DNA from: Brachypodium distachyon
Taxonomy: Eukaryota; Streptophyta; Magnoliopsida; Poales; Poaceae
NCBI RefSeq assembly: GCF_000005505.3
Contig: NC_016131.3
Span: forward strand, 6,097,501-6,161,500
Reading direction: 5' to 3'
DNA: 64,000 nucleotides
The notes under the pieces were generated by a model. That model had not been told where the DNA came from and ran no database searches. It saw nothing but the letters and a program-made list of their open reading frames with translations. Each line of letters opens with the position of its first letter. The stretch's first letter is position 1. The translations under genes and the position numbers were made by a program. Below are positions 50,040 through 62,257 of the stretch, in pieces.

Positions 50040-52250
50040 TGCATGCCCCGGATCAGCAGATCGTGCGGGGAGAACTCTAGCCCCCCGGGAAGTCGAGATC
50101 GCCGGCCTCACCCAGAGCAAGAGTGGGGAAGCGGCGGTTGCTTGCCCCTGCCCCCAAGCCCACTGCTCCAGCCCTCGATCCGGCCCGCCTCGCGGCCGAG
50201 CCGGGGCAAATCCGCGACGGTGGCGACGAATCAGGCGAGGAGCTCTGCGGATTCGGGCGCCGGGAGGCCGAATTGGGATCCTAGGGGAAGGAGGGAGTGA
50301 GGAGGACCGGAGGAAGAGGCGCTTCGTGCTACACAGCCTTGTTGGGTTTTAATCCTCTTTTCTTTTAAATCGGGGTTTGGGTTTGGAAGAGAGGACTACA
50401 CGAGCAGGAGAGGGGGTGGCGTTCGGTTCGCGTCTATCTTCGCGGAGAGACCGAGAGTGGAAGAAGTTGGTGGGGGCGGAACTGGTAACTGACGTATGGG
50501 CCCCGTCGGCAGCGGGCCTAGGGCTCGGGTGGTTTCGTTCTTCGATCGGGAACCCAACGGCACGAGGGAGTGTGGTGACTGGTGACATGTTTTGAGAGAG
50601 GCACGGGTTACGAGTTGAAAATGTGTTGGTGTTTTTTGAATTTTGACGGATGATGTTTCCCTCCGCCACTCTCGGAGCATATCGCGGGCATTCGGGCTCC
50701 GAGTATTCCCGTAAGCATGTGATCGTGATTGGTTTTGAAATTGCACACTACCCGTAGTATGGTTTTAGCTAAACAGCTGGAACAATCTTGCACTCTCTCC
50801 TTCCTTAAACGAATTGTTTGTGTGTGTGTTTTTAGAGCCACGGGCCCCGCCCCGTTCCATTTTCATTGAAAATGAAACCACAGTTTACATCAGCGTTCAG
50901 CATGAACCATCACCATCCCTAATGAGAAGAGTACACAAACAGCAAAAATCTTGATAAAAATTACAGTCATAGTTAGTCATAGTTAGTGTGTGTGTGTTTT
51001 TCTGTAAGATATGTTGTTTTAGGGTTATTAAGTATTATGTGGGACTCATTCACATTGTTTTCTCCACTGATGCATTGATTAATTACTACATTTTCAGACA
51101 TGTATGGTCTGAATTTTCCAAAATTATAAGGCCACTTTTTAATGTCTCTCTTAAATTGTGCATCATTTAATTGTAATCTCTCCGTTTCAAATATGTATTA
51201 AACGCAATCAATGCATGTCTATCATTCCAAATCTACATGGATTGTAGAGGACTTGGGTACCAAATCTATTGGCCACAATAGAAAATTGAAAATTCTATTC
51301 AAAATAGATGTTGTTTCTTTGATATCCGACATTTCCAAATGGATCCACAGGCGATGCCGGATCCCGTTGGTTCTGTAGCCGTGCTACTGGGATCTGTGGT
51401 GGTGGCGTGCGGCCGCCGTCTGCGGAGTTGTGGGCCCGCTCTGGGCCTAGCGGGCCTGGGCATGCTACCATGTTCCGCTGCTGGTGTGGCTAGGCTGGCA
51501 TGGCCTGATCCGGTGCGTGGGGTGGTTGCGACTCCCTGGCCGGTGCTCGTTGGTGGTTTGGCACGTGACGTTCGGTGAGCTACGCCGATGCTCACGGTGG
51601 TGCAGTGGCCTCTGGTCGGAGCAGCTCTTCTGATCGCGAAGACGAGCCCCCTCTACTCCAATGACGCCGAACAGGAACGCCGTCGTTACACGAGGCCAAG
51701 GAACTGCTCCATGTCCCAGGTGGCCGCCATCTTCTTGAAGGTGTCGTTGTGCAGCTCCGCCACTTCTCACCCTTTGCAAATGAGGTGTCCGAGCGAAAGC
51801 TCTGATTCGGTTTCTGGATCGGGTAACGGCGGCGTCCTCGGACGTCGTGTCCTCCTTGGAGGCGTTGCTCTGGAAGTCTGGAGTCCTCATTTGACGGCCG
51901 AGTATGCTTGCGGCGGGGGGCCTGGCCAGGGAGGGCGGCTTCGGGCGACGCGGGCTTGCCGATGCTCAAGCTGTTATTGTCGGGGCAATCTCTTCTGGCT
52001 CCAGTCATCGAAAAAGCCCAGTTTTGCCTACCTTCTCTGGCGCAAGGAGTTGCTCCTTGTTCGGTGTCATTGGAGTGGAGGGGGCTCGTCTTCGCGGTAG
52101 CGGCTTGTTTCTTCGATTTCGTCATGTGTTTGTTCTTTGTCACGGTTTTTCGTTCGGCTTTTCCAGAATAACCCGGACATTGTATTTGTTTTTTCAGTCC
52201 GGTTTTCCTTATAACCGGGCCACGGGGATCCACCGTCTAAAACAGTTATG
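50040..52250. other. Spacer between the IDM1-like promoter and the first SMP gene, with repeat-like DNA
   Basis: The first 400 bp is the GC-rich 5' side of the IDM1-like gene. At about 50850-50960 an ATTTTCATTGAAAATGAAAC palindrome followed by A-rich sequence looks like a retroelement tail. From 51340 to 52200 the DNA is GC-rich with several short frames on both strands but no domain I can name; it resembles decayed transposon sequence and contains an inverted repeat (listed separately). Confidence 0.35.
51636..52101. repeat. Inverted repeat, arms of about 47 bp
   Basis: GACGAGCCCCCTCTACTCCA at about 51640-51660 returns inverted as TGGAGTGGAGGGGGCTCGTC at about 52073-52092. The match covers about 47 bp with a few mismatches. 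The loop is about 370 bp. Both arms, read in opposite directions, encode the same short peptide GVIGVEGARLR. Confidence 0.7.
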
Positions 52251-52253
52251 TTT

Positions 52254-52428
52254 CCACGTGTCCAATCCGGAATATTTTGGAAATGCGAACCGGCTTTGGC
52301 TTCGACCCACGTGCCCTCCGCTGCAACAGGCCCTCCTATGAAAAACACAATAGATCCATCGTCGACACGTATCTCCACGTGTCACTCTCCAGCCACGTCG
52401 CCGGCATGTCTGCCCCCATGCTATAAAC
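52254..52428 (+). promoter_or_regulatory. ABRE-rich promoter of the first SMP gene
   Basis: ACGT-core elements CCACGTG (52254), CCCACGTG (52306), GACACGTA (52364), CCACGTGTC (52375) and CCACGTCG (52393) cluster upstream of a TATA box CTATAAAC at 52421-52428, about 97 bp before the ATG. G-box/ABRE clusters are typical of abscisic-acid- and seed-regulated LEA genes. The elements are seen; the response is inferred. Confidence 0.75.
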
Positions 52429-52524
52429 CCGGTTGCTAATAGTAATTTGCACTGTGCATCGCCGCACGCAACGACAAAGCGCGCGCGAAAAAGGGAGCAG
52501 AGCATTTGCCCGGAGGCCAGAGCC

Positions 52525-53213
52525 ATGGCGGAAGCCCGGTCCAGACTAGACTGCCGGGTCTATTCCGAGGCCGAGCCCAGTTACCAGGGCCGGGAGTTCG
52601 CCGCCGAGCCCGTTGCCCCGAGGGACGATGCCGAGTTCGTCGCCGAGCGGCTCGCGCACAGGGGAGACGATGGCGTCGTCGACGAAGGGTACGACACCAA
52701 GGTGAAGATCTCGGAGGCGCTGGAGGCGGCGGCGAGGGCCGTCGGGGGCGACCCCGTGGAGCGGTCGGACGCGGCGGCGATACGCGCTGCGGAGGCGCGC
52801 GCCGTCGGCGCGCCCATCCCCGGCGGGGTCGCCGAGCAGGCTCAGGCGGCGGCGGACGCCAACGCCGGGGCCGAGCGCGAGGAGGACAAGGTCACCATCG
52901 CCGACGTCGTCGCGGTAGGCTACGTACATATAAACGTTAGTTTGCGTACATCGATGGATCTGGAGGATCGATTGGGATTGACGTGATCTGTTGTCTGCTG
53001 TCCCAGTGGAACGCGACGGCGAAGCTGCCGACGGACAAGGCGGTGACGGAGGAGGACGCGGCAGCCGTGGCGGAGGCGGAGGCGGCGCACGGCGCACCGG
53101 ATGGCGCTGCGGCGAGGGGCAAGCCGTACGGGGTGGGCGAGGCGCTTGCGGCGGCGGCGAGGCACAACCAAGAGGACGTGCTCGTCGGCAAAACCATTAC
53201 GGACTGTTCCTGA
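52525..53213 (+). CDS. Seed maturation protein (SMP-type LEA)
   Basis: Late-embryogenesis-abundant protein of the seed maturation family, thought to protect cells during desiccation. Exons 52525-52914 and 53007-53213 join in phase 0 to 198 residues. It is rich in Ala, Glu, Asp and Gly and lacks membrane segments. It carries SMP-type repeats: KISEALEAAARAVGG then AAAIRAAEARAVG then GGVAEQAQAAADAN, and a third unit in exon 2. The start was set at the ATG at 52525; the open frame continues upstream to a TTG at 52447 but has no ATG, and 52525 has a good context (GCCATGGC). Tandem relative of the gene at 54744. Confidence 0.9.
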
Positions 53214-53804
53214 ATCCTGATGGACCATTCGGAGGATCACTGGTTATCGTCGGCCGTGGAGTCGTCGTAGTTTTAATCAAGTGTATCGAATAATTTGCAG
53301 CGTCGATCGGGAAGGGATTCCAAAGGCGGTCATACTACTGAAGTGCGGTGCCTTGCTTGTCAGTAGCATGGCTTTTTTCCGTAGTGTTTCGTCACTGTTG
53401 GAGAATTCTGAAATCTGAAATATAAGTACGTACAGGAGTACTGCTAAAATGCAAGACTTTTTTGGCATAGGTTTTCCTTAGCCTTACATCTTCTTCACAG
53501 AGATCGTGCAGTATTGCATTGTGGCCGGCATTGATGTAACTGACAAATCTCGCCTGACAAGCCCTGAAACTACCATGCATCCATCCGTGTTCAAAGCATG
53601 CAAGATGCAACAACAGGTCGATGGATAAATCATCGCTCACGGACTCACCGTCACTTCCAAGAGAACCGTCACAAAACAGAAACTTGAGCAGGAAAGAAAT
53701 CATCTACTAGTACTCCAGTTGTTCATACGGTAAATTAGAGAAACTGCACGCCGGCGGCCACTCAGCGACCGAAACCTCATCTGCAGCCACATCTAGCGCA
53801 GCTG
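53214..53804. other. Spacer between SMP-type and TIM17-like genes
   Basis: Convergent 3' ends; AT-rich, with no gene or element seen. Confidence 0.5.
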
Positions 53805-54233
53805 TCAGGGTGGAGGGAGTGGGTGATGGAGACCGATGGCGACAGCCTCGAAGAAGCCCCAGATGGCGGCGCCAACGAGCGCGGATCTGCAAGCAGCCCT
53901 GGCCCCTCTGCGCATGGAGCGGAGGCCGTTGGCGCCGGCGGAGGCGACGATGGTGTTCCACGGGTCGTCCTTCCCGCGCGCGTACAACGCGGCGTTCTCG
54001 ACGGCGGAAAAGAGGACGAAAAAGCCTGTCGCAGAGCCGGCGAGGCGGGGCGCGTTCGCGCCGACGGCCTGGGCGCCGCCGGCGAGGCGGTGGCCGGCGG
54101 GCGAGTTGCGGAGGCCCCCGAGGAAGTGGAAGGCTGAGCCGAACGTGCCACCGAGGATGAAGCCGGTGCCCGCCTCGTGGACGAGGCAGTCCGGGAACGG
54201 CGTCCGCGCGGGCGTTCCCGACGACGAGCCCAT
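53805..54233 (-). CDS. TIM17/TIM22/TIM23-family protein, TIM17-like
   Basis: Expected in the mitochondrial inner membrane as a preprotein translocase subunit. It is intronless, 142 residues, with the family pattern throughout: PDCLVHEAGTGFILGG with Gly-rich first helix, GSAFHFLGGLRNSP, then a Gly/Ala helix, DDPWNTIVASAGANG and SMRRGARAACRSALVG. Four hydrophobic helices are visible. The start ATG at 54233 places MGSSSG at the position of the MG-start of TIM17; longer in-frame starts exist up to 54317 but add nonconserved sequence. It sits head to head with the SMP gene at 54744 (about 510 bp apart). Confidence 0.87.
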   Translation of the reverse strand: MGSSSGTPARTPFPDCLVHEAGTGFILGGTFGSAFHFLGGLRNSPAGHRLAGGAQAVGANAPRLAGSATGFFVLFSAVENAALYARGKDDPWNTIVASAGANGLRSMRRGARAACRSALVGAAIWGFFEAVAIGLHHPLPPP

Positions 54234-54572
54234 GAATCGGGGATTGCGTGCGTGGTTTCGATCTGAGTACTCTGTAGCAGACATTGATGGAGCAAACACG
54301 GAATCTGTCTTGATCATCTCTGAACCTTGCTAAATTAGACATGCCAAAGGCTATTATGTGCACGGCAAGAAACTCTTTTTCTTTCTCCTGCGAGGCTACT
54401 ATAGGCTGGCCATCTCGCGTTAAGATCCAACGGCCGCACGTCTGGATGAGCGGCGATAACTTTACCTTTTTTTACAGGACGAGCGGCGATAATAACGGAC
54501 AAGGAGGCACTATGTGCCGATTTGCGTTGCGGTGCCACGGACGCGCGCGCTCAAATGTAGCTCGGGGGCTCG

Positions 54573-54648
54573 GCCACGTACGTGCGGCCCTCGTCCTTAC
54601 GTGTCTCCTCCTGCTCTGCTGCGCCGCCCCTCGCCGCGCGTATAAAGA
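54573..54648 (+). promoter_or_regulatory. ABRE and TATA promoter elements of the second SMP gene
   Basis: CCACGTACGTGC at about 54574 and TTACGTGTC at about 54597 are ABRE-type ACGT elements, followed by TATAAAGA at 54641. The ATG is at 54744. The spacer to the TIM17-like gene is short, so the two divergent genes may share it. Confidence 0.65.
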
Positions 54649-54743
54649 ACCGAGCATGCCGCACTGCCACCACAACCCAACCCCGACACTCCCACACTTC
54701 CACGCCAAGCAGTTTTCAGTGTAACCGATCGAGGGGGCCCGAC

Positions 54744-55645
54744 ATGAGCCAGGGGCAGCCGAGGAGGATGTCCGAGGCCGAGGGCGAGAAGGCCCGGCAG
54801 CCGCCGCAGGACAGGCCCGTCAAGTACGGCGACGTGTTCGACGTCTCCGGCTCCCTAGCGGCGCAGCCCGTGGCGCCGAGGGACGCGGCGCTGATGCAGT
54901 CCGCAGAGGACTCCGTGCTGGGCCTGGGCCAGACGCAGAAGGGCGGGCCGGCCGCGGCCATGCAGTCCGCCGCCACGGTCAACGCGCGCGCCGGCCACGT
55001 GGGCCGTGGGCAGCTCTCCGGCCTGGCCGCCGACGAGGGCGTGGCCGTCACCGAGACCCAGCTCCCAGGCCGCCGCGTCGTCACCGAGTCCGTGGCTGGG
55101 CAGACCGTGGGCCAGTTCGTCGCGCCCGAGCCCGTGGCCGCTACGGCCCCCGGCGGCGCGCTGGGCAAGGACGCCGTGACGATCGGGCGCGCGCTCGAGG
55201 CCGCCGCGGCCTCGGCCGCGGGCGGGAAGCCCGTGGACCAGAGCGATGCGGCGGCCATCATGGCCGCCGAGACGCGCGCCACGGGGTCCGACGAGACCGT
55301 CCCGGGGGGCGTCGCGGCCACGGCGCAGTCGGCCGCGGACATGAACGACCGCACCATGTGCGACGCGAACAAGGTCAAGCTCCGGGACGTCCTCTCGGTA
55401 AGCTCCGCCTATACTCTACTTGCTTGCTCATTATCGTTACGGAGTGCAGTACCGATTAACGACGACGGTGTTTTGCACGGCAGGATGCGAGGAGCAAGCT
55501 GCCGGCGGACAAGGGGGCGACGAGGGAGGATGCCGAGAGGGTCGTGTCGGCTGAGATCCGGAACAAGCCCAACATGTCGACCACGCCGGGCGGCGTGGCG
55601 GACGCGGTGACCACGGCGGCGCGGCTCAACCAGGAGCGCGCGTAG
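54744..55645 (+). CDS. Seed maturation protein (SMP-type LEA, D-34-like)
   Basis: Desiccation-associated LEA protein. Exons 54744-55397 and 55484-55645 join in phase 0 (GT-AG) to 271 residues. Three SMP repeats are recognisable: SAATVNARAGHVG in the first half, AVTIGRALEAAAASAAGG with AAAIMAAETRATG and GGVAATAQSAADMN, then DARSKLPADKGATREDAERV with GGVADAVTTAARLNQ. The composition is Ala/Gly/Val-rich. The first intron position matches that of the gene at 52525, supporting a tandem origin, though the shorter gene lacks the first repeat block. ACGT motifs upstream suggest abscisic-acid control. Confidence 0.92.
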
Positions 55646-56343
55646 GCCGTAGCCTCCTTTCGTTTTAGAGTCCTGTGGGCGACCGTACGTCCCGCTCCGG
55701 CCGAGCGCGCAGCAGAGGTGTACTTTGGGTCTGTTGTAAGTAGTCTGTACTGTACGAAGTCTGTTGTAGTCTGTACTGTGCGAATAAAATGATGCATCAC
55801 GCTTGTTCGTCTCCTGTAAAATATGTGAAAATGAGCATTTCTCATGTAAGATACGTGAAAATCAGCAGTTTCCGTCTCCTGCAAAATATGTGAAATCAGC
55901 AGTGTGCAAACAATAACACGAGTGTTGAGCGAACTGTGCGCATCAAGCCCTTGTCTTTGAAAAGGCATCACCCATTCACGTTTGTTTGTTTTCCGAGATA
56001 CTCTGAACTGCGAGTACAGAAATGTATCAACACTATTATCGATGGATCTACTAAGCAGGATACAAGTCAAAAGTCTCAAATGTATATTCACTGTAACATG
56101 TAGCATGTGCAACTTCAACTTGCTGTCTCTACACACGAACAAAGGCCCGTCGCTGAATATGATAAAACTTCCAACTATGTTTTCTAACAAGAGTTGAGCG
56201 ATGTCTTCTCAAGCTTTGCTCAGACCCACAACATCTACACGGGGGAGGGAGAATTCTTCTGTAAGCTGTAACAACTTTTACTCTTCCAAATTTCAAGGAA
56301 CATCTCTAGGAGGATTACACAAAATGCTCGCCTCTAGCAGCAT
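55646..56343. other. Spacer between SMP and AIM24-like 3' ends
   Basis: Convergent genes. A near-repeat of GTCTGTACTGTACGAAGTCTG occurs twice at about 55745-55780, and CTCCTGTAAAATATGTGAAA recurs two more times near 55811-55890. There is no gene. Confidence 0.5.
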
Positions 56344-59300
56344 CTAGACATCCGTCAGAATTATTGATGATACAATCATGACATATGCGAGGAAGAAGAA
56401 CATGACGATCTGGATGAAGAACTTGGGGTTGTCTCTCAAGCTTGGGGCCGCCATTGATCTACTGCTCGAATGTACAACAAGGCACTCTATGGTCAGCTAC
56501 TAGCAAGGATTGTTGGAAGAGATTGTGTTGCAGTATCATTCTTACCTCGCAATGCGCTGTGAGAGCCGAGTGAAGGGTAGGCTCTGAATGAAAACCACAC
56601 CGGGTCCTGTAAGAGATGCTGTAAGCTGGTTGTCGCCCTGCATAAGATGATGGTCCTCAGCGCAAGGAAACAAAGGAATGGAAACAGGTAGAAGGGGAAG
56701 AGAAGGTATACTCACCCCGAAGACTGCTCTTCTTAGTTGGGTATGGTTCTTTAACTGAAAATTGATGGTGGTTGTCATAGCGACAATACAAGCAGCATCA
56801 ACAGTAATTACCTCCCGGGGAGCAAGAATTTTCTGCATTACTAGCAAAAGTAAAGAGCAAAATCTCCCAAAGTTAGAGCAACCTGTCGAACTTACATAAG
56901 TTACAATAATTTGTTTGCACCAAAACAAAAATGGCACCAAACAGCAGGTTTCATGCTTGCGTGAAATAAATTCGATATTGACTCCTTAAAGAAAATCTAG
57001 CTGGTAACAAATCGACAAAAACATGCAAACAACTAAACATACCCGACCAGATGTTGCACTAAGTATCCCTATGTTGACAGCATCCATATTTGAGTAAAAG
57101 GTAAAATTTACCATGTTATCTTTCAGGTTTCAGCAATGTATCACATCATCAACATGTCCTAAAGCTTTTATTTAACACCTAGAGTATTCTGGTCTTCTTA
57201 CATTGCTACTGAGCATCAATAAGAGTGCAGTTTCAGGTACTGATAGCAATGACAAGACATGTAAAGGTGAAATGAATTGTACCTGATCCACCGCCGACAA
57301 TGAAGGCCATCCCTTGACCTCTAAGCTTCTGTTTCAGGATCATCTGTAGAAGCAATGTAGACCTTTCATTTCCTAGCATACAAGTTGTCCAGTAGCATGC
57401 ACAAACAAACTAAAGACACTTGCAGGACCCACATGATCTGGAAATCAATAAGGTACCTTAAAAGTTACCCTACCTCTGCGCCAATTTCATTGTTCCGCGG
57501 TCTCTGATCAGCTGTACTTGTGACGGACACATCATTGACTGAGCAAAGAAAAGCATCTGCCTGTAATTTTGTACAATATTAGGTACTTGCAACTGTTCTG
57601 TAAGAAAATAACAACCTTCAAGACAACTTACCTGGCTAAGAAGTTCCCCACCAAAGTTCGCCAAATCTATCTGTGACAAAAGCAGGAAATTATAGTATGA
57701 TGACTAAGAAGGCAGTTTTGGTTAATAACACAGGTAATCTGTTCCTTAAGATAGCCAAATAAATCAGGTAACTATATTTGATGACTGCATAAATTTACTG
57801 GTTTAACAAGGCAACGCTGTATCTACCTCTTGTATAGCTTAGCATATACTCCCTATTAGTACATGCTTAAAGCCAAGAAACACAAATAAATCAAACAAAC
57901 TCATATTTACAAATAAGTTTGAATTTAATGTCCCCCTATTAGTACCAAGAAAATTTATCTTATTATTGCATGCTAAAGGACCGAAATTCAATGTATGCAG
58001 GTGAGGTTAACTGGTAACTCTAGTACAAGGCACTCTTGCAACAAGAAATAGAGTAAACAAGGCACAAGGCACTCTTAATTTTCTATTTATCTAGCACAAG
58101 GCACTCTTAATTTTCTGTAACCATTAAATCATTACATCTCAGGCATTAAATATGATAAACAAACAAGTGTCAGAAAAAATTGCAAACAGAGGATTTAACG
58201 GAGAAAAGGTGATAACTGTTCATCAGGCAATTATAACTTATAAGTACGCTGAATAGTATATATAGTCATGAAATTTCTCACAAATAGGACCTTTACGATT
58301 TTTAATGATAGGCAGAAAGTAGTGATGAAATTCGCATGGGCAACATATGACTTTGTATGGAAAGTGGACAAACAGCTAAGAGCTAAGCTACAAAAGTAAC
58401 AAGGTGATACTAAGATTCTAAACGACATAATGGCTTTACTGATAAGAGATACTAACCGGCAGTATCCTCCCAGGAAATGGTGCAGAAATCCCAACATATC
58501 CATCATCAGGGCCAGGATTGAAGAAAACTGTGCTGGTTATGCTTTTTCCAAATATCCACTGCCACATGCCTCCATCATTTTCATGCAAGTAATTATTGTC
58601 CATCTGAATGTTCCCAGACATGTAGCACATTGTACCTAAAAGGTAAAGTAATGGAGAAAATTATACCTAGCAACCTCTAGGACCGTCACAGGATTAGCAT
58701 AAAGCAAAAAAAGAGATATAACAACCGCATAGTTGATGCACACTGATTTTTTTAGGAGAGGTTTACAGTTAAAAGGTGCTACTGAACAAAACCCTAATTG
58801 AATTGCCATAGGTAGGCATCAGATTTTTATGGTTTTGTCATAACATACAACTGACGGCATGGCATAAATTATAATTGCCAAATGGAACACAAATACAAGG
58901 CTGGAACAACTAAGTAAGAAGTTTATTTGGCATGCCACGCAAAATATACTGGTTAAGCATGGAAGCTGAGAAGATTTCAGCTGCAGAACAGAAGCTAGTC
59001 AATTAAGGTACCTGGTTTCACAGTCAACTTCTCATGTGACTTCACCATTACCTGGAAATAATTTCCCACCAATAGTCACAAACGACCGCGACTCAATTCA
59101 TCTGAAGATAGAACACGACAGTGATAAATTAAGCACCGGAACTTACCTGCACGACCTGCACATCTCCACCGGATATCTGAAACGCCGTCACAGATCCTTG
59201 TTGGCTCTGAAAACAATACCCACACAATTCAGACCGAATAAGATCGAGAGATCTCCAATAAGGGACATAGCAGCACGGATCGGACGGATCCAGCCCCAGG

Positions 59301-59429
59301 ACCTCGAATCTAGACCTAGCATCTATGCGGGGACAAGAACACTGCGAGAGAGGTTCAGATCGCACAAGGAGGAGCACTGGCCTGGTAGACGTAAGGCTGG
59401 AAGGGCGTGGAGAAGAAGGGCGCGGCCAT
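56344..59429 (-). CDS. AIM24-family protein (TRAP-like fold)
   Basis: Member of the AIM24 family, called tryptophan-RNA-binding-attenuator-like in plants and linked to mitochondrial biogenesis in yeast; its biochemical role is not known. Ten exons: 59382-59429, 59147-59206, 59012-59051, 58457-58635, 57632-57670, 57474-57560, 57283-57343, 56716-56840, 56546-56637, 56344-56461. All other introns are GT-AG; intron 1 starts with GC (CAG then GCCAGT). The beta-barrel segments include SVTAFQISGGDVQVVQ, CYMSGNIQMDN, VGISAPFPGRILP, and APREVITVDAACIVAMT. The C-terminal part GPGVVFIQSLPF is followed by a hydrophobic tail helix (about the last 25 residues, FFIQIVMFFFLAYVMIVSS), so it is probably membrane-anchored. 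Confidence 0.9.
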
Positions 59430-61980
59430 GGCGCGCCGGAGCCTTCTGGAAGCTTCTAGAAGCGATCAGTATGAGCCGACTCGGGTCGTCGTCTTCGGGA
59501 TTGGGAGAGTTGCCATTTGATTTGAGGAGCTCTCTCTTGATGGGGTTCTTTTCGGGCTGAGCTAATACGAGAAATAATTATTGGTTTCCCGCGTGGCGCT
59601 ATCTGGACCGTTGAATGTGCACTGGACGGCAGTCTGACGCGCGAGGGGGATTGCTTGCGTGGTTGGTCCCTGCTCGCGTGGCGGCATCCTGTTGGTTGGT
59701 GCAACTTGGTACGACGTGTCAATGCTGCCGTTTGACAAGAACCACGACGCCGATTTGAGTACTTTATTTAGAAAATCATATAAATCCAGTTGATATCTGA
59801 TCAACTTTTGTTAATCCAAGAAGCCCAATGTTTTCCCTGTAGTATTATATGGAAACAAAATTGGAATGCTTCCAGCACACAAGACAATAGCATAAATAGT
59901 TGTACAGAAAAATGTTGTCTTAAAAACGACACGCCAAACTATTTTAACTATTTTTTGAAGAATAATACATCCGGCATGATGGTCTTCTCTCTCAACAAAG
60001 AATGCAGTGTGCTAGTAACAGTGTCAGTAAAATAATTGTGTGTTCCAACTTGAAATCCCTAGCCTAATTTGTTTTGACGGAGATTGCCGTCTGCACAGAT
60101 GGGGTGGTTGCCGGAGAGAGGGACAAAATGACAAGGAATTATGTCACCAAATGTAGATTTGTGATGGATTCAGATATCAATCGAACGTGGAATCCTTTGG
60201 GCAGGGAAAGATCTGATGAACGGTAGTTGCCAATTAGTTGTCCAGTTAATAGGGTGGAGTCTATGACTCCGCTAGAATGGAAAGTTAGGCGACCTAGATC
60301 CGAAGTCAATAGCTAGTCAAGACTCTTCAAACAACTTGGTGGGTAATTTGGGCAGCTTGACATAGCCGTGAAGAGGATAATGAAGGGTAAAGAAGAGATA
60401 ACAATCAAGGAAAGACACCAATAGTAACATGCTACTCCGATTTCTTTATCATTGCTGGATTACTTCAGTGTTGGGTCTACTTCAGTGTTGGGCCTGTTTT
60501 ACTTCAGTGTTGGGCCGGCCCAGCTAGCGCAGAGGGTGTGGTATTAGGTTCTTGCTCCCCTTATAAAGCCATCAAACACGAAGAAAGGAACATTAGGTTT
60601 TCTCTCTTCCCTTTAGCGCTGCCGCGCACAGTTCATCCCTCCCCATAGAGCTTCGTCAATAGAAAGATCACATATCACCGTCGCTCATGACCTGCTTCGA
60701 CGGCGGCGCCCCAAGGAAGGACTCGCAGCCGACAAGGCACTTCTGTAACCCACCCAAGAAGCAGATCTGGATGGTTATGGCGTGTTCCAATGGGGGTGAA
60801 TCCACCTATCGGTTAGTCTCTCGCCTCCGTTTCTCTCAATTTGGTTCCGGTTTCTAGATCTTTTTGCATTTTGAAAGTGAACATCCATTCAAGTTTGAAT
60901 CATTCCAACTCCTAGTTTATCTATCACTAATTTTTCTAATCCGAAATTTCAGATCTTTGGGTGCATCACAACAGGGGCAATAAACATAAATATACCTGCT
61001 GGAATTTGGCATCGTGAAACCACCGAAAAGAAGCATCGCCATATTCTCGTGAAGGTAATGGTACACAAACCAAGGATTTTACCATTTGTATCAACACTTG
61101 CGATATCTAAAAGGTTCAAATTATATATCCTTTTGTGTCATGACAATTTTGGATCGATTCAAGTTAGAATGCACTACAAATCCTAGTTCTTTTTCACATG
61201 CCTCTCTAAATTGTCAAATTCAATTTTCAGGTCATTTTTGCCAGTTCTAATCGATAAGAAAGGTTTTCATATATTCTATGGTTAATTTGGAATCTTTTTT
61301 GCTTAAATTTTCAATCGCATCATGCTAGTTCAATTCATGAATTGTTGTTTACTGCCGTAAAGAGGGGAGTGACACAGAGAATTGACACGTGTGGTGAGCG
61401 CTTGAGATGAACTACTCACAAATTCCATGTGAACGACATGGTCCACGTAGCAGAGCTAAGGCTGCCATGTAGTACCGAACTAGGGTCGGTCATCGAAATG
61501 AGAGGTGACACGCAAGACTTACGATGTGTCTGAGTTAGCTGGTATCTACCGGGTCTTGGATAATTTACGATGTGTCTGAGTTAGCTAATACAAAACTTAT
61601 GGAATAATTTAGTGGGTGATCCAGTTAGAATTCCAAACATATCTTTGGGTGGAAAATATTTGTTTCCATCCATTTATGATGGTTGGTTGTTCGGTGTTGA
61701 AAATAAAATATTCACAGACCTAAGGAATGCCAGCTCACTCCAGCACATCATAAGTTTTGCGTGTCCTTTCCCCATTCGACGATCTCCCCTAGCTCTGTCC
61801 AACGTGGAAGCCTCAGCTCTCTCACGTGGGTAGTGACCTCGCAGACCAGGTCCACGCGTGCAAAGGCCTTGCGGCAGATGAGCAATTGGTTGTGTCCTTT
61901 TAACCGAGTATGGCACATGCATTGGAGCCATATGACACGTACACATGCATACTCCATGTACTACTTCCGTTGGTTTCAGA
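59430..61980. other. Spacer upstream of the AIM24-like gene, with a possible small unit at 60.5-61.1 kb
   Basis: Mostly AT-rich. At 60475-60530 ACTTCAGTGTTGGG occurs three times. A TATA-like CTTATAAAGCC (about 60559) precedes an ATG at 60687 and a frame of about 55 codons (CNPPKKQIWMVMACSNGG) which I do not recognise. A 45-bp direct repeat with ACGATGTGTCTGAGTTAGCT lies at 61523-61590. No support for a working gene. Confidence 0.35.
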
Positions 61981-62257
61981 ATTTCGGTTGCCCCAAACCG
62001 TACGTACTCTCTTTTCCCTTTCCCATCCCACCATCAATCCCCGCTCAGCCTCCGTTGTCCAGCCCACTGCCTCTGTGCCTCCCCTTCGCTGGAAGCAGCC
62101 GAGAACTCCATCTCTCCCCCTCCTCCTCGCCGGAATCAAATCCCTGATCCGCAATTCCCTTGTCGTTGCTTTTCGATCGGTCGCGCCGGCATGGTTTGGG
62201 TGAAGTTGAGTAGGCAAGCGGGATAGCTCGCCGGGAATCCAGTGGAATTGAGAGATA

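Noticed and set aside
52447..52524. Upstream extension of the first SMP gene
   Set aside because: It begins at TTG, not ATG; the first ATG with good context is 52525.
53823..54160. Plus-strand frames over the TIM17-like gene
   Set aside because: Antisense shadows; the minus frame has the conserved family pattern.
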